NCBI GenBank assembly: GCA_938082375.1
Contig: CALKCJ010000044.1
Coordinates: 1 to 64,000, forward strand
DNA length: 64,000 bases
DNA from: an uncultured Thermomicrobiaceae bacterium
GTDB taxonomy: Bacteria; Chloroflexota; Chloroflexia; Thermomicrobiales; Thermomicrobiaceae
Direction of reading: 5' to 3'
Positions 50,417-61,900 of the stretch are shown one piece after another. The translations under genes were made by a program, and so were the position numbers. Positions within the stretch are counted from its first letter, which is position 1; the number at the start of each line of letters is the position of its first letter. The notes under the pieces are model-generated. The model was not told the origin of the DNA. It saw nothing but the letters and a program-made list of their open reading frames with translations, and searched no databases.

Positions 50417-52596
50417 GGCAGGTCCTCCAGGATGGTCGTCTTCTCGTATAGGGCCTCACTACGGATGTCGACATCGGCCACCCGGCTCGTCCGGCGATCG
50501 CCGCTTGGAAGCCGGTAACCAAGTGTGGCCGTTGCGTGCCGGCATGCTTCTGGAGTGGGCCACTCATCGAGTTCTCGCGAGACGCTTGCTTGCGTCCGTG
50601 CACCGACTTCCTGATCGAGTCGAATCTGCTGTACCTTACCGCTGAGAGATATCTCTACCCATTCAAGGAAGACGGGGAAATCGTTCTCGTTGATCACCCT
50701 GAGCGTGAGTTCGCCAGGCTGACCTGCACGACCAGTACCAAGAACCGAAGTCTTCGGTTCACGAATCATCGCATCGCGAAGCAGTTCAACCCAAGGCACG
50801 AAAAGCTCCTCAGGAAAGAGGCCACCATGTGGAAACCAATCCTCCCCACCACGTCCATCGTTCGTGACAAACGATCGGTCGGAAAGCACAATGTGATACG
50901 TCATGCCCGTTGGAAGATCATAGGATCGGGCGTCGAGGATCGCGATATCATCCTTAAGGAGGAAGCCTTCCTCACGCGTCGAAAGCTCAGGTGGCCCCCA
51001 GGCTGCTCGCCCGTGTGCGAGGCAACCCGGAGGCACCGGAAGCTCGCGCGAAGACTTGCCCAGCAGCCGACCATGATCTGAAGTCAGCACGATACGCAGC
51101 TTAACCTCAGGCGGCACCCGTTCGACGATCTCTCGCAACCAATATGCCACCGAGCTTAGCTGGCTTTCGACATTCGTCAACAGCTCGTCCCAATCGTGTG
51201 ACTGGTGATACGTTCGGTCAGGCTCGACGAGACGCCACGCAATGACAGCCCCCGGCGGTGCGCTCCGCAGTGCATTGATCACTGCCGACATGCGGCTCAC
51301 GACATCACCAGCATGCTCATCGAATTGGGTCTGATCTGGTGGCAATCCGCGGAGCAGTGCGTCCTTCGCAAACTCGGTAACCGTCGGTATCGGCGCCAAG
51401 ACCACATCTTCCGCGAGAACCATGAGCCGGTCTGATGCAAGGCGAATTCGCTGGAGCAAATAACGAAGATCACGCATCCCTAACCCATCGAAGACGACAA
51501 GCAAGGTAACGGGACCTGCGCGTTCACTCCTAAGCTTGCTGACACGAGCCCAACCGAACCAATTAATTCCAGCTTCACTGCTTCGCAAGGAATGATAGAG
51601 GCGGAGATACCATTCACCGAACTTCTGACCGATCTCCCTTGCCCGCTTCAGCACCTCTGGATCTTGAGAAATGACCGTCCATTCTCGCCAAGGCAGGTAG
51701 CTGTCCCGAAACCAGTCAGGAACAAGCTCAAAGCTTTCAGGCGGAAAACCCGGGTCAGGTGGCGGGCAGAGCCGTTGCAGCTCGTCTACGTCCTTTATGG
51801 GTAGATAACGTCGAAGAACCTCGAATTTCTCGCGGTTCAGATGCTTCGGATGCGCACGGAAATGCGCTGCTGCCTCTTGGGCAAGGAGATTCCACGCTTC
51901 GGGCCGCAAACCATACCGAGCCCACTTATCGAAGGCCTGTCCATCGCTCTCGATGAGGCGCTTGCGGATCCTCTCGATGAGTGCACGCGCTACCTCTGTA
52001 GGCATCGGCGACAGCGAGAACTCCATCCAGAACGAGAGATGTGCCGGATTTGCAAACCCGCACGCTTCTTCGAGAACGCCGAGCGCCTTCTCGCGTGTCA
52101 CCGCCTCATAGCAGCGGGCTGTAAGGCCTTCAGTCTTAGCGCGCCACTGCGCAGCGACCGAGCCCGCGAGCACACTCTCGGCATCGTGTGGATCATGAAC
52201 GATCAACCAGTACAGCCAGCGAATCGCGTGGTCCCGACTCGGCTCCTGCAGCCAGAGATCACCGCCCCAGAGCGCATCGGCGAGAACTCGGGGGTCGAGT
52301 GGCCTTGGGAGATCCCATACTCTTGCACCAAGTCGCTCAGCGATTTCTTGGGCCTGCCTCTCCGTCATGCCCCGGCACACCTCTTGGAGCTCATCGCCCG
52401 GCGCCCGAACGTCACGTATATCCCACTTGCGGGCATCTGCAACCGCCCTAGCCCACTCACAGAGTTTGCGTCCGCGTACCAGCAGTGTCGTACTCGATGA
52501 GACCGCGTGCAAGAAGGACACATCGTCCTCAATCAGGCAGGCGTCTGGCCTAGAGGGATATTGAGAATGCTCGTCGAGCCAGACAAGCCGTGTCAT
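50413..52596 (-). CDS. pglZ: PglZ-domain alkaline-phosphatase-fold protein
   Basis: VTLLVVFDGLGMRDLRYLL, PIPTVTEFAKDALLRGLPP, KLRIVLTSDHGRLLG; adjacent to BrxL and BrxC-like genes with 4-bp overlaps. Confidence 0.88.
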   Translation of the reverse strand: MTRLVWLDEHSQYPSRPDACLIEDDVSFLHAVSSSTTLLVRGRKLCEWARAVADARKWDIRDVRAPGDELQEVCRGMTERQAQEIAERLGARVWDLPRPLDPRVLADALWGGDLWLQEPSRDHAIRWLYWLIVHDPHDAESVLAGSVAAQWRAKTEGLTARCYEAVTREKALGVLEEACGFANPAHLSFWMEFSLSPMPTEVARALIERIRKRLIESDGQAFDKWARYGLRPEAWNLLAQEAAAHFRAHPKHLNREKFEVLRRYLPIKDVDELQRLCPPPDPGFPPESFELVPDWFRDSYLPWREWTVISQDPEVLKRAREIGQKFGEWYLRLYHSLRSSEAGINWFGWARVSKLRSERAGPVTLLVVFDGLGMRDLRYLLQRIRLASDRLMVLAEDVVLAPIPTVTEFAKDALLRGLPPDQTQFDEHAGDVVSRMSAVINALRSAPPGAVIAWRLVEPDRTYHQSHDWDELLTNVESQLSSVAYWLREIVERVPPEVKLRIVLTSDHGRLLGKSSRELPVPPGCLAHGRAAWGPPELSTREEGFLLKDDIAILDARSYDLPTGMTYHIVLSDRSFVTNDGRGGEDWFPHGGLFPEELFVPWVELLRDAMIREPKTSVLGTGRAGQPGELTLRVINENDFPVFLEWVEISLSGKVQQIRLDQEVGARTQASVSRELDEWPTPEACRHATATLGYRLPSGDRRTSRVADVDIRSEALYEKTTILEDLP

Positions 52597-55500
52597 GGTT
52601 GCGCGACGCCTCCAACAAGCTGCATCAGCCGATCCAGAAGCGCACGCCGCCGCTGCGGATCACGAATCCGCTGGAAGTAGTGTTCGACTTGTCGCTCTGC
52701 GTCCTCCTCGAGCGCCTGCTCAACACGTCGTCGTAGCTCAGCGAGGCGAGGGGATTGGTCAGGAGGGAGGAATGGCGGTGGACGATCAACCACGTCCTTT
52801 AGCGCCAGTAACTCCTCGGGGCGGCTGAGCCGGCCTTCTAGCTTCGTTAGCCAGTCAAGCGCTGCTTGCACCCGCTTGTTGGCTTGCTCCTGGATATGCT
52901 TGATCGCGTTTTCTATGGCTGTTCGTTGGACCTCACTGAGCTCGGCGAATGTGACGCCGAGCTCGCGAAGACGCCGACAGCCCTCGTCGACATCCTCAGG
53001 TCGTTCGAGCGGCCGACTTCGCAGATTGGCTACCTCAGTGAACAGCTGCTCGAGGCTCTCGGCCCGCGTAAGTATCCCTTCAATCACTTGTGCCTCAGGA
53101 GTCTCCTCGAAGAGGCGGCGCTCTTGCAACAAGCGATCGCGCACTTGTCGGACACTCGGGACCTCAGCAGCCTGCTGGAGCTGCTGCTGAAGTTGGCCAA
53201 TAAGATGCTCTAGTGTGGTAATCCGCGCACTGATCTCTTGGCGCTTGGACTTCCATTCCTCCTTGACCGTCCCTGTTTGTGGCTGCATCGACTCGAGCTT
53301 CTCGCGATAGCGACGAAGCGTCGCGAGATCGGTGCTCGGACGCACAGTCATCGCGGCCATCTCTGCCTGGATAGCTCGATCATGCTCGCGAGCCCGCTCG
53401 TCCTGCTCTAATCGCTCGCGAACGGTAGCCAAGCGCTGGATCGCCGATCCTACTTCGGTCGCTAACCCATCGAGACCTCGGCTTTGGAGCTTCTCGCGAA
53501 GCGTCGTGAGAGCCGCTGCATGCCGATTATAATCTGCCAATACCGTTAGCTGCTCGTACTGTGAATAGATACTCCTGGTGAGCTTCTGGATGTGAGCTAG
53601 CAGCAACGCACTGAGGTGCTGTTTCGACGGGCCACTTGCCTGCACAAAGCCGTTATAATCACCGAGTCGTCCGCGCCGTTCCCACCCTTCAAGTAGCTTG
53701 TCGAGGTCTTCACTGGTAAGGGCCAGTTGCTGAAGCTCGTGGATCTGGCGGTCATACTCCCGTGCAGCGGCGAGTTCCTTCTCCAGACGTGCCTTCGCCG
53801 TGGCGAAGTCGCGATATTGATCACCGTCCAACTCCAGGTTCTCAAGTGCGCTCTGCAACGTCTGGATATCCTGCTCTGCCTGTTGCTGCGAGATTGCCTC
53901 GCGCCGAGCGATGCGCTCTACAATCTCGCGTGCCTTGCTCTCGAGTTCCGATGGATTTCGCCTCGTGATCGTCGAGCGCGCGAGCTTCGCGATGACGTCC
54001 TGAGGTCTGGCCAGTCCTCTGCTTCCGCCTTCAAACAGCGTCTCGAGTGCGCGAAGTTGGCCGTCTACGCTGAGATCCAACTCTCTGCGGTTGTATCCAC
54101 ACCAGGCACTAAATAGCAGCGTTAGCGTCTGAGAGTCGTATCCATAGGGCGGGTTCAAGAGCTCGACAAGAATTCCCTTAAGCTGGACTCCCTTTGCTCC
54201 GCGCTGAATCCGCTCCTCCAAGAGCTGCCAACCATGGGTAATCGGGCTAGTTGATGGTGGAGGCTGAATCGAGTGCGAGTCTGTCAGAAGTTTCCATTTC
54301 CCAGATAATGCGAGGAACCTGTCTATAAGGTCTTTAGCGACCGGATCCAAGCGCAGGGTCGAGTAGGCCGTCACAAGGCCATCTTTGGACAGCGCATGCG
54401 CAACCACCGATACCGCTTTTGTCAGTTTCGAGCTTTGGGCACCATATTGGGTGAAGAATTCACGCGGACCGCTGTAATAGGCTCGGTCGAAGAGTTCCCG
54501 CATGAGCTGATCTAATGATGGGACTCGTGAGAAAGCTATGAGGCTACGAAATCGTTCGGGCATAATCGGGTCAGATATACGCTCGAGATTCTTCAGAATT
54601 CTCGATGCCTGCTGTGCCTCATTCCTTCGCATGGCTTCATAAGCGTCTGGTCCGCATTCCTGAATCTCACTGTGGGTAAATTCTAGTAGAGCAGCAAGTC
54701 GTTTCAGCGAGTTCAGAAGCTCAGGGCTTGGCTGCCGAGGTCGCATCAGTACCACGGGCAAGTTGGGATATCCCACAGCTTTAGCCACTGTATCGAGAAG
54801 TTGATGCCCCTGCTCTCGAAAGTATCGTACGTCCTCTTCCGTCTCTACTAAGGGCCAGATGACTAAGCCGCGAGCGCTGATCGGTGCTCCAGGCTGCGCA
54901 AGGATGCCCTGCACGAGTCCTCGAACGACACTTTCGGAGAACTCGCTTCGGACCACAAACGCATGTCTAGCCTGCCAATCCTGTGGAGAACCCCAGGGGA
55001 TGCTCACAGTAATCGAGCTAATCGCTCCTTGTTCCCCAAGGTCATTCACCACCTTCCGCAATGTCCTCCCCTCCAAGGCCAACTTCACCAGCTTGTCCCG
55101 AATCAAGGGCTCAACTTTGATCGGGCCGCGACTTCCCCAGAACAGGTAGCGATTATCGGCCGCATCGTGTCGCAGCACCAATCGCCGCACGAGTTCCTCG
55201 AGTGCCTCCTTGACCCGTCGATGGTCGAGCCCACAGAATTGAGCGATCACTCTGGCTGGATCGGCTGACTTCGTGGGCACATCGCCGACCTGCAGGAGAA
55301 GGACTGCTTTGAGCACCGTCTTGAGAATCGGATCGGCGTCCGGTCCTACATCCTGAATGGCTTGACGGTAATCCTCTCGAGCGCGATCGGGTAGCATGTC
55401 TTCGAACCAATCGACGAGCTCGATCGGCAGTATCCAGTTCACTTGGCCATCATCGCGGAAGACCGGCTCAGATTGCTTTGCACGCACGCGTTCGAAGAGA

Positions 55501-56798
55501 AAGCGGAGCACCGAGCGGGGCTGCGTCGGCTGACCGTAACTGATCGACGAGAACAGCGCCGTCGTCGCTGGGTGCAGAGGGAAGCAACCCTGTACAACCT
55601 TGTCGCGGAACTGGTCTGGAGACCAGCGCAGCCCCTCGATGTATCGTCGCTTGAAGATGCCGAGGGTGAGACTAATTGCTTCGTCTACCTGCCTCCGGAA
55701 CTCAGGCTGTAGGCTCAAATTACGCCAGACACCCTCATCCTGGGAGAGATAAGAGTCGACTACCTCTTCCAGAACAGACTTCAACGTGAACCGTTGATCC
55801 AGCCGATCAAGCTCCTTCTGGACACTTGTCAGCTTCGACTCGTACGCGCCTGACTGTTCTACCACAGTGCGTGGGTCATGTTGGGCAAATGCCACGAAGG
55901 TCACCCGCCCTCGGTGTCGCTCAACGCCACTCAGCAAGTCCTGGAGGGGAGCTCCTTCGCCGACCAAGTCGCCGCGGGCATAGTTATGCACGAACGTGCT
56001 GAACTCATCGAACAGAATCAGCGCTCCAGCGAACGGCTTGCCTTCTCCAGCCAACTCATCAGCTGTCCACTCGACCATCTCACGAAGGCTCGACTCTCCA
56101 AAGGACGGATACACGCCATACAGAAATTTGAAGAGTTCCCGACAGGGGCCATACGCCGTCATGCTCCGATCTCGAACTTGCCCCTCAAGTACCGCGAGAT
56201 CGAGCCCGTATTGGCGGAGAAACTCATCCGCTTCTGCACGGCGCTCCTCCTTCGCTCGCCGCAGGAATTCCTCGGCATCGGAGAACCACCACCGTGGGCG
56301 GGTATTTCTCGTAGCCTCGTGTGCCTGCAAGGCTGCCTCGAGCGCACGCCCGAACTTCGACGAGAGATAGATCGGCGGCTCATCACCGCGGAGCAGGACT
56401 ATCAGGAAAGGCTTTCGGCTGGCTCTGAAGCTCTCAAATCTTTGCATCTGAGAACTGTTGCCAAGGACGTGTCGAAGCTGACTCAGTATGGCTTTATACG
56501 CTGGGCAATCCGTTGGCTGCCCGAAGTAATTGGCGGCCGCCACGGCAAAGTGACTCTTGCCGTGGCCGTAGTTCGCGATGACTACGAGGCGGTTAGAGGT
56601 AGAACCAGGAATGAAGGTCTCACACAGCGTCCACAGCAGCTCCACGGAACCCAGCTCATAGCCCTGCTCGCTGCTGGTGAAGATGTAGCTCTTCGCCAAC
56701 TGCAGGTTGCGCTCTTCGTCCCAATACGAGTCGAGTTGGACGTCCGGATGGAAGTCCCCATGCACGTTGATTCGAACCAGGTCACCAATGCGCGTCAT
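52593..56798 (-). CDS. BrxC/PglY-like giant P-loop ATPase (~1400 aa)
   Basis: LVVIANYGHGKSHFAVAAANYFG Walker A, GALILFDEFSTFVHNY Walker B, long coiled-coil C-terminus; overlaps pglZ start. ORF opens at 56822. Confidence 0.85.
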   Translation of the reverse strand: MTRIGDLVRINVHGDFHPDVQLDSYWDEERNLQLAKSYIFTSSEQGYELGSVELLWTLCETFIPGSTSNRLVVIANYGHGKSHFAVAAANYFGQPTDCPAYKAILSQLRHVLGNSSQMQRFESFRASRKPFLIVLLRGDEPPIYLSSKFGRALEAALQAHEATRNTRPRWWFSDAEEFLRRAKEERRAEADEFLRQYGLDLAVLEGQVRDRSMTAYGPCRELFKFLYGVYPSFGESSLREMVEWTADELAGEGKPFAGALILFDEFSTFVHNYARGDLVGEGAPLQDLLSGVERHRGRVTFVAFAQHDPRTVVEQSGAYESKLTSVQKELDRLDQRFTLKSVLEEVVDSYLSQDEGVWRNLSLQPEFRRQVDEAISLTLGIFKRRYIEGLRWSPDQFRDKVVQGCFPLHPATTALFSSISYGQPTQPRSVLRFLFERVRAKQSEPVFRDDGQVNWILPIELVDWFEDMLPDRAREDYRQAIQDVGPDADPILKTVLKAVLLLQVGDVPTKSADPARVIAQFCGLDHRRVKEALEELVRRLVLRHDAADNRYLFWGSRGPIKVEPLIRDKLVKLALEGRTLRKVVNDLGEQGAISSITVSIPWGSPQDWQARHAFVVRSEFSESVVRGLVQGILAQPGAPISARGLVIWPLVETEEDVRYFREQGHQLLDTVAKAVGYPNLPVVLMRPRQPSPELLNSLKRLAALLEFTHSEIQECGPDAYEAMRRNEAQQASRILKNLERISDPIMPERFRSLIAFSRVPSLDQLMRELFDRAYYSGPREFFTQYGAQSSKLTKAVSVVAHALSKDGLVTAYSTLRLDPVAKDLIDRFLALSGKWKLLTDSHSIQPPPSTSPITHGWQLLEERIQRGAKGVQLKGILVELLNPPYGYDSQTLTLLFSAWCGYNRRELDLSVDGQLRALETLFEGGSRGLARPQDVIAKLARSTITRRNPSELESKAREIVERIARREAISQQQAEQDIQTLQSALENLELDGDQYRDFATAKARLEKELAAAREYDRQIHELQQLALTSEDLDKLLEGWERRGRLGDYNGFVQASGPSKQHLSALLLAHIQKLTRSIYSQYEQLTVLADYNRHAAALTTLREKLQSRGLDGLATEVGSAIQRLATVRERLEQDERAREHDRAIQAEMAAMTVRPSTDLATLRRYREKLESMQPQTGTVKEEWKSKRQEISARITTLEHLIGQLQQQLQQAAEVPSVRQVRDRLLQERRLFEETPEAQVIEGILTRAESLEQLFTEVANLRSRPLERPEDVDEGCRRLRELGVTFAELSEVQRTAIENAIKHIQEQANKRVQAALDWLTKLEGRLSRPEELLALKDVVDRPPPFLPPDQSPRLAELRRRVEQALEEDAERQVEHYFQRIRDPQRRRALLDRLMQLVGGVAQP

Positions 56799-57285
56799 CA
56801 TTGTCGCTCCCTCCCGGGCCATTGTCGGAAATGTCAGCGACCCTACCAGCCTGTTGCCAGCGGCCTCGCTGTGTCATCGGAAAGAGGTGGAAGGCATCCC
56901 GTGGTAGAACGAGGATCAGGGCGTTCCGCCGGCGCTTAAATGAGTCAAAGAGAAACATCCACACAGCGTCGCGCTCATGCGGGCTGAGACGAGCCAAGGG
57001 GATATCGGCGTTGGCTAGCAGGATGCATCCCGTGGGGGCATCCTGATTCGCGATCGATTCTAGATCAAGAAGGACTTGGTCCCGATCCAGGCCGATAAAG
57101 CGCTGCTCAGGCTTGATTCGTTCCAATTTCCACATAAGGTAGTCGACATAGTCGATCCCGTGCTGTGCGGCGATATCCGGGCCGCGAGCGAGCTCGTCCA
57201 CCGGCACGAGCGCCACCGCGGTGCGTACCAGGAGCGATGTCTGACGAAGCTGGTGGACGACGTGCCAGAGGCTAGTGGATGGCAT
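56782..57285 (-). CDS. small BrxF-like protein lacking a P-loop
   Basis: MPSTSLWHVVHQLRQ...GCILLANADIPLARLSPHERDAVWMFLFDSFKRRRNALILVLPRDAFHLFP; Walker-B-like strand but no Walker A; overlaps neighbours on both sides. Confidence 0.5.
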   Translation of the reverse strand: MPSTSLWHVVHQLRQTSLLVRTAVALVPVDELARGPDIAAQHGIDYVDYLMWKLERIKPEQRFIGLDRDQVLLDLESIANQDAPTGCILLANADIPLARLSPHERDAVWMFLFDSFKRRRNALILVLPRDAFHLFPMTQRGRWQQAGRVADISDNGPGGSDNDDAHW

Positions 57286-58108
57286 AAGCGCGCTCCAGGA
57301 TCGAGCGAGGGGCATCTGGACCCCACTTGCGTACAAGTTGATATGGGGGTGCCACACGATAGAGGTCGATGAGATTCTCCTGGCGCAGAGCGACAAGGAG
57401 ATTTTCAACCATTGGAGCATCGAGGAGGAAAATGCTCGGAAGACTACCAGGCTCGAAGAGATCTGACAGGTTCACTGTGGCGCGATCACCCCATTGATGG
57501 GTCCAATAGTCGACGAGCGCGTACGCGAAGGCCCACACCGGCACTGGCTCAGGTTGAGTGACAGCAAACTGCCCACTCCCTACCTTCCTGAGGAGACGTA
57601 GTTGATGGAGTCCTTCCGTCTTTGCGTATGATCCGATGAAAACGGTCGCTGCGCTTCGTATCGTGCGCTCTCTAAGTTGCTTTCCCTCGCGGTCCCGGAG
57701 TGCCTGCGCGATCTTCTCGGCAAGGTCGCGAGGAGTGATTTGCTGACCAACGCGCAGGACACGCGTGACCAGATAATGCCAAAACCATGGCCCCGGACCA
57801 TGCGGCGCACTCAGATGATAGTGCATTAGCCACTGTGTAGTTAGTGTGGAAAGGCTAGAATCTTTACTGCTGACAATATTACCGAAGATAGTAAATTGCC
57901 CATCCTCATCAATTAGGCCAGATCTGTACACATAGCGACGATATGCTTCAACCTGTATAGTACCCAAATTTGTAGATCTTCGAAGATTATCGGACGATAT
58001 CGTGTTACCTTCCATTAGGGCTTGGATTACTTCCCAAAGAGCAGCTCGACGAAGTGCAAACGTGCGATGGAAGGATATGCCGAAATGATCAACTTTATCG
58101 GCCCGCAT
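57272..58108 (-). CDS. divergent DUF4007-like protein (second copy)
   Basis: HFGISFHRTFALRRAALWEVIQALMEGN and C-terminal FLLDAPMVENLLVALRQENLIDLYR resemble the layout of the DUF4007 protein at 62306-63226. Confidence 0.55.
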   Translation of the reverse strand: MRADKVDHFGISFHRTFALRRAALWEVIQALMEGNTISSDNLRRSTNLGTIQVEAYRRYVYRSGLIDEDGQFTIFGNIVSSKDSSLSTLTTQWLMHYHLSAPHGPGPWFWHYLVTRVLRVGQQITPRDLAEKIAQALRDREGKQLRERTIRSAATVFIGSYAKTEGLHQLRLLRKVGSGQFAVTQPEPVPVWAFAYALVDYWTHQWGDRATVNLSDLFEPGSLPSIFLLDAPMVENLLVALRQENLIDLYRVAPPYQLVRKWGPDAPRSILERAYAIH

Positions 58109-58133
58109 ATCCCCTCCTCTTGCTGGTCCTCGT

Positions 58134-58952
58134 CTAGAGATGGCAAATAAGGCAGCCTATGGCCTCATCGGAATCATCAAGTAGGATGTCCATGAGGGAG
58201 CCGGAGCTGTTCCAGTTATCCATCCGCGCGCACCTACGACCATGTTGTTCACGAATCTCGGCGATACGCTCTGGTCGCGCCAGTTCAGTGAGGCTCTCGC
58301 GGCTATTCCAGGTGTAGCGTTCGCCTGTGAGCTCATCTACTCGTTCGAAACTCGCAGCCTTCCAGAAAAGGTCCGGGTGATTCTCCAGTAATCCAACCCA
58401 TTCGATTCGCTGCTGGAAGAAACAGAAATAGCAGCCAGAACGAGAACGCCAGCGATAATAATCTGGCAACCCTAAGCCACTTTCCTTAAGTATCCGGATC
58501 ACATCATCTTTACCGATATTATCCTCGACAAAAGGATATCGTGGAATTATGTTTGGCTTCTTTGATATATATCCCTTGCGATGCGCTTCGTCTGCCCGAA
58601 TAGCGATGTAATTGAACGCCTTGTCATCGCCGACATATTCTTCAAATGGCTTGATCTTTAGGTATTCAGTACACCACCGAACAGCTGGCGATGGCAGAAA
58701 ACCGCGCCGTGCGGCCAAGAGATCCTTGAAGGTATGCCCCTTTGCTCGCAGCCTTTCAATCCTTCTCCCCAGATATACCTCTAATCGATCAAGGTATTCA
58801 TAAGTCTCTGGCAGCTCTTCGCCGGTGTCGCAAAAGACGTATTCGAGGTCCGGGGTGCGGTCACGAAGGTAGATGGCAAGGGCAGTGCTGTCCTTGCCGC
58901 CGGAGAGCGAGAGGATATGCCGAACACGGCCTGTGTCGTCACCCATACGCAT
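58134..58952 (-). CDS. PAPS-reductase/DndC-like ATP-pyrophosphatase (SspD/BrxP-like)
   Basis: LSLSGGKDSTALAIYLRD PP-loop, VRWCTEYLKIKPFEEY, RSRSGCYFCFFQQRIEW, C-terminal CLICHL; Cys arrangement fits a 4Fe-4S cluster. Confidence 0.88.
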   Translation of the reverse strand: MRMGDDTGRVRHILSLSGGKDSTALAIYLRDRTPDLEYVFCDTGEELPETYEYLDRLEVYLGRRIERLRAKGHTFKDLLAARRGFLPSPAVRWCTEYLKIKPFEEYVGDDKAFNYIAIRADEAHRKGYISKKPNIIPRYPFVEDNIGKDDVIRILKESGLGLPDYYRWRSRSGCYFCFFQQRIEWVGLLENHPDLFWKAASFERVDELTGERYTWNSRESLTELARPERIAEIREQHGRRCARMDNWNSSGSLMDILLDDSDEAIGCLICHL

Positions 58953-58976
58953 GTCCTTGTCCAGACTAATGATACA

Positions 58977-61900
58977 TCAGGTCGCGTCACGAAGCAAGCG
59001 CAGTAGGGCGGCTCGCAGCACATGTCGAGGGACATCAGCGGGCAGGAGCTCGCGGAGCTGTCCCACGATCGCCTCACAGACGGTCTCCTCATCGGGAGCG
59101 AGAATCTCGTGAGCGGCCGCGATCTCCCGGAACCGTTCGCCGATAACGGTAGCCTGCATCTCAAAGCGTTCCACGTCGGCATCGGCCCAGGCACGCGGCG
59201 GGCGGTTAGCTACCAGCGCAAGCACGCTCTCCACGGTGGTTGCATCATCCTGCTCCGAGCTAAGCCGTCTGAGAAACGGTTCCAGCATCGGCACATTGGT
59301 CACGCAGTTCAATTCCCGGGCGGTATCACGGAGCTGTCTCCAGCCTGACATCCCCGCCGGCAGTCCACATGCCTGGAGCAGTGCATCTCGCGATTCCGCA
59401 ATAAGGCGCGGCGTCGCCTGGCCTAACTCTGCAAGCGCCCAGTTAAGCCGATCGAAGAAGCGAGCGATCCGCTCAGGGTCGTCCTCTGTGTCCGCGAAAG
59501 GTATATCGCCGAGCGCCACCGGGAGATCGTAGAAGAGGAAACGCTCCGGCGCGCGAGCTGTTGCGCAGGCCTCCCGCACTTGGATCACCTCTGGGGGAAG
59601 CTGGCGCGTACGCCATGCATGCTCGGGCAGCGATCGAACCATGCGGAGCAGCGCTCGCACCACCGGAAGAACGGCCGGTTCAACGTTCAACCCGCGTGCT
59701 AGCCGCTCAATGACGGCTTGGCGTGCTCCGGTGAGACGCACGCCACCGACAGCGAAAAGTTCCGGTCGTCGCATGAGAACCTCGAAGTCCGCCACGCTGG
59801 GCTCCGGTACGAATGTTCCTTCTCGGTAGAGGCTGACAGCGTTGCGATGCACCTGGAGGAATGCGCAGAGAAGGATGGGAAGGACACCTTCCATGGCTCC
59901 GTAGGGGGGAACCGTGAGCTGGGAGAAGAGCCGGTCAACGGCGATCGGCTCCTCGATCGCAGCGAAGACTAATCGCTCCATCTCTCTCCAGACTGGTGCC
60001 ACTCGTGCTCGATGTTCATCGTCGCCCGGGGGCTGGAACGACCAGCGGCCAGTCGTGTCGGGACGATGAAGCCCAGTAGCGTGAAGCACCGATTCGTAGA
60101 TGGCACGTTCAGGCGGGAACCCCGCAATTCCGAGCCTTGCCTGTTCGGGGAAGGTGAGCATACGTTCGATCAAGTTGCGCCTGGCTGCAGCAGCGGCGGA
60201 TGAGAGCGCTCGTCGATTAATGAGCTCATTGCGAATGCGCGGGCAGCGCGCATAGACTCGATCCATAGCATCCGAGAGCAGCGCAGCGACAGCGCGCGGA
60301 TGCGTAACCTCCTGCCTTTGTCCGAGCCAATACCACGCACAGTTTGTGCCTATAGGGGATGGGCGAGGATCGAGAAGACGCTCGATGAGCTGCGAGATTT
60401 CTCTCTCGACATCGGCCATTCGCAGGTCAAGTTCCCTGCGAGCAATGCGATCATCACGTAAACTGGGTGTGTTCTCGCGGGCCCAGTTAAGTGCGATAAG
60501 CTCTGCCGCTGCCTCCTGAAGCTGGCCAAGCTGTTCGGGCAAGGCAACGATGATGTCGGCGCGCGTTGCCGGTTCGCCTGTGCTGGCCCACTGTCGGAAC
60601 GCTTCGAACTGTGCTTGGTTGGGCGGAAGGCAGCAGGCGATCACGCCATCACCCTCGCGCGGACGAAGCTTCCCCGGAGTAGGAGGCTCGTCCAGATACC
60701 AGACCTCGAAGAAGCGCAGAGCACCGGTCTCGTAGCTATGGCGCCGTGCAACTTGGGGGCGAGGTGGCAAGTACCGGCGCAGTGCTTCGGCTAAACGGTA
60801 TTGCCCCGCAGTCTTGCTGCGCGCTTCGTCAACGCGCGCGGCGATATCAACATCACTCCCTTCCCATACGCGGTAGCTGCGGTTGAACCGCCGGTAGACA
60901 AGCACCGATCGCTTGGTGAGTTCATCGAGGGCGGTAGCGACAGCGGCGTCATCAAAGCTATCGGTTAATGCGAAGCTGATGAGCTGCGGCGTCGCGCGCA
61001 GATGGCTTCCCTCAGCCAGGACGTCGAGGACGCCGACCGTCTTGATTATCGCCACCTCGCGCGCGCTGAGATCCGGATGCTCCTCCAACTTCTGGACGAC
61101 CTCGAGCCAACGCTGCAAGAGCGAGTGGCGTTGCACGCTCCCGGCAAGGTTCGCTGCAACATAGTCGAAGAGATCAGGGATGCGCACCCAACTCCCAGGA
61201 TACTGCTTGATCCTGTCCTGGACGCCAAACGGCTCCTGCCCGAGCAGGTATGTAAAGAGGGATCGCTCATTTTGGGCGAATCGACGAAAGAGGTAGGGAA
61301 GCACAACCAAGACAACAGGGTGTAACGGAGCAGCACGCGCGGCAAGGGAAGCGAATGATGCATGATCGATGGTACGCGGACGGAGCCCGAGATCTGCTGA
61401 GGCGGCGGATTCTACAACTGCTGCGATTGACGCTTCGCTCGGTCCGACAAGCGCATCGCTGTCCGCGATAGCATCAGCGGCCAACCGAATAAGCTGTTCA
61501 GGAGGTTCAATAAAGGCAACATCGGCATAGCGCCCCTGTACCTTGGCCCACTCACGCCGCATCAGGGTATCGAGGTGTCGAGCGTACTGGTCGAAAGCTT
61601 GATGCAGCACGCCGAGCACCAGAACCGGCCTCTCACCGCTTCTGCTGGCATACTCAGCCAGCTCTTGGAGAAGGAAGATGTCACCGCGGTAGGGATCCCG
61701 AGCCGCGTACTCGAGGATCTTGCCCAGCTCATCGATGACAACGACGATCCCATGATAGCCAGCCTCTTGGATGGATCTCATGAGACTCTCGAGTGTCGCT
61801 AAGATCTCACGCGGGTCCGAAACGGTCTCAATGCCTGAGGCAATAAGCCCCTCGATCCTGGAGCGCAGGCGCTCGATATCGGGCGATGCGGGAAGACGCA

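Noticed and set aside
55878-56939. 353-aa plus-strand ORF opposite the BrxC-like gene
   Set aside because: Antisense to a clear ATPase coding sequence; no recognisable motif.
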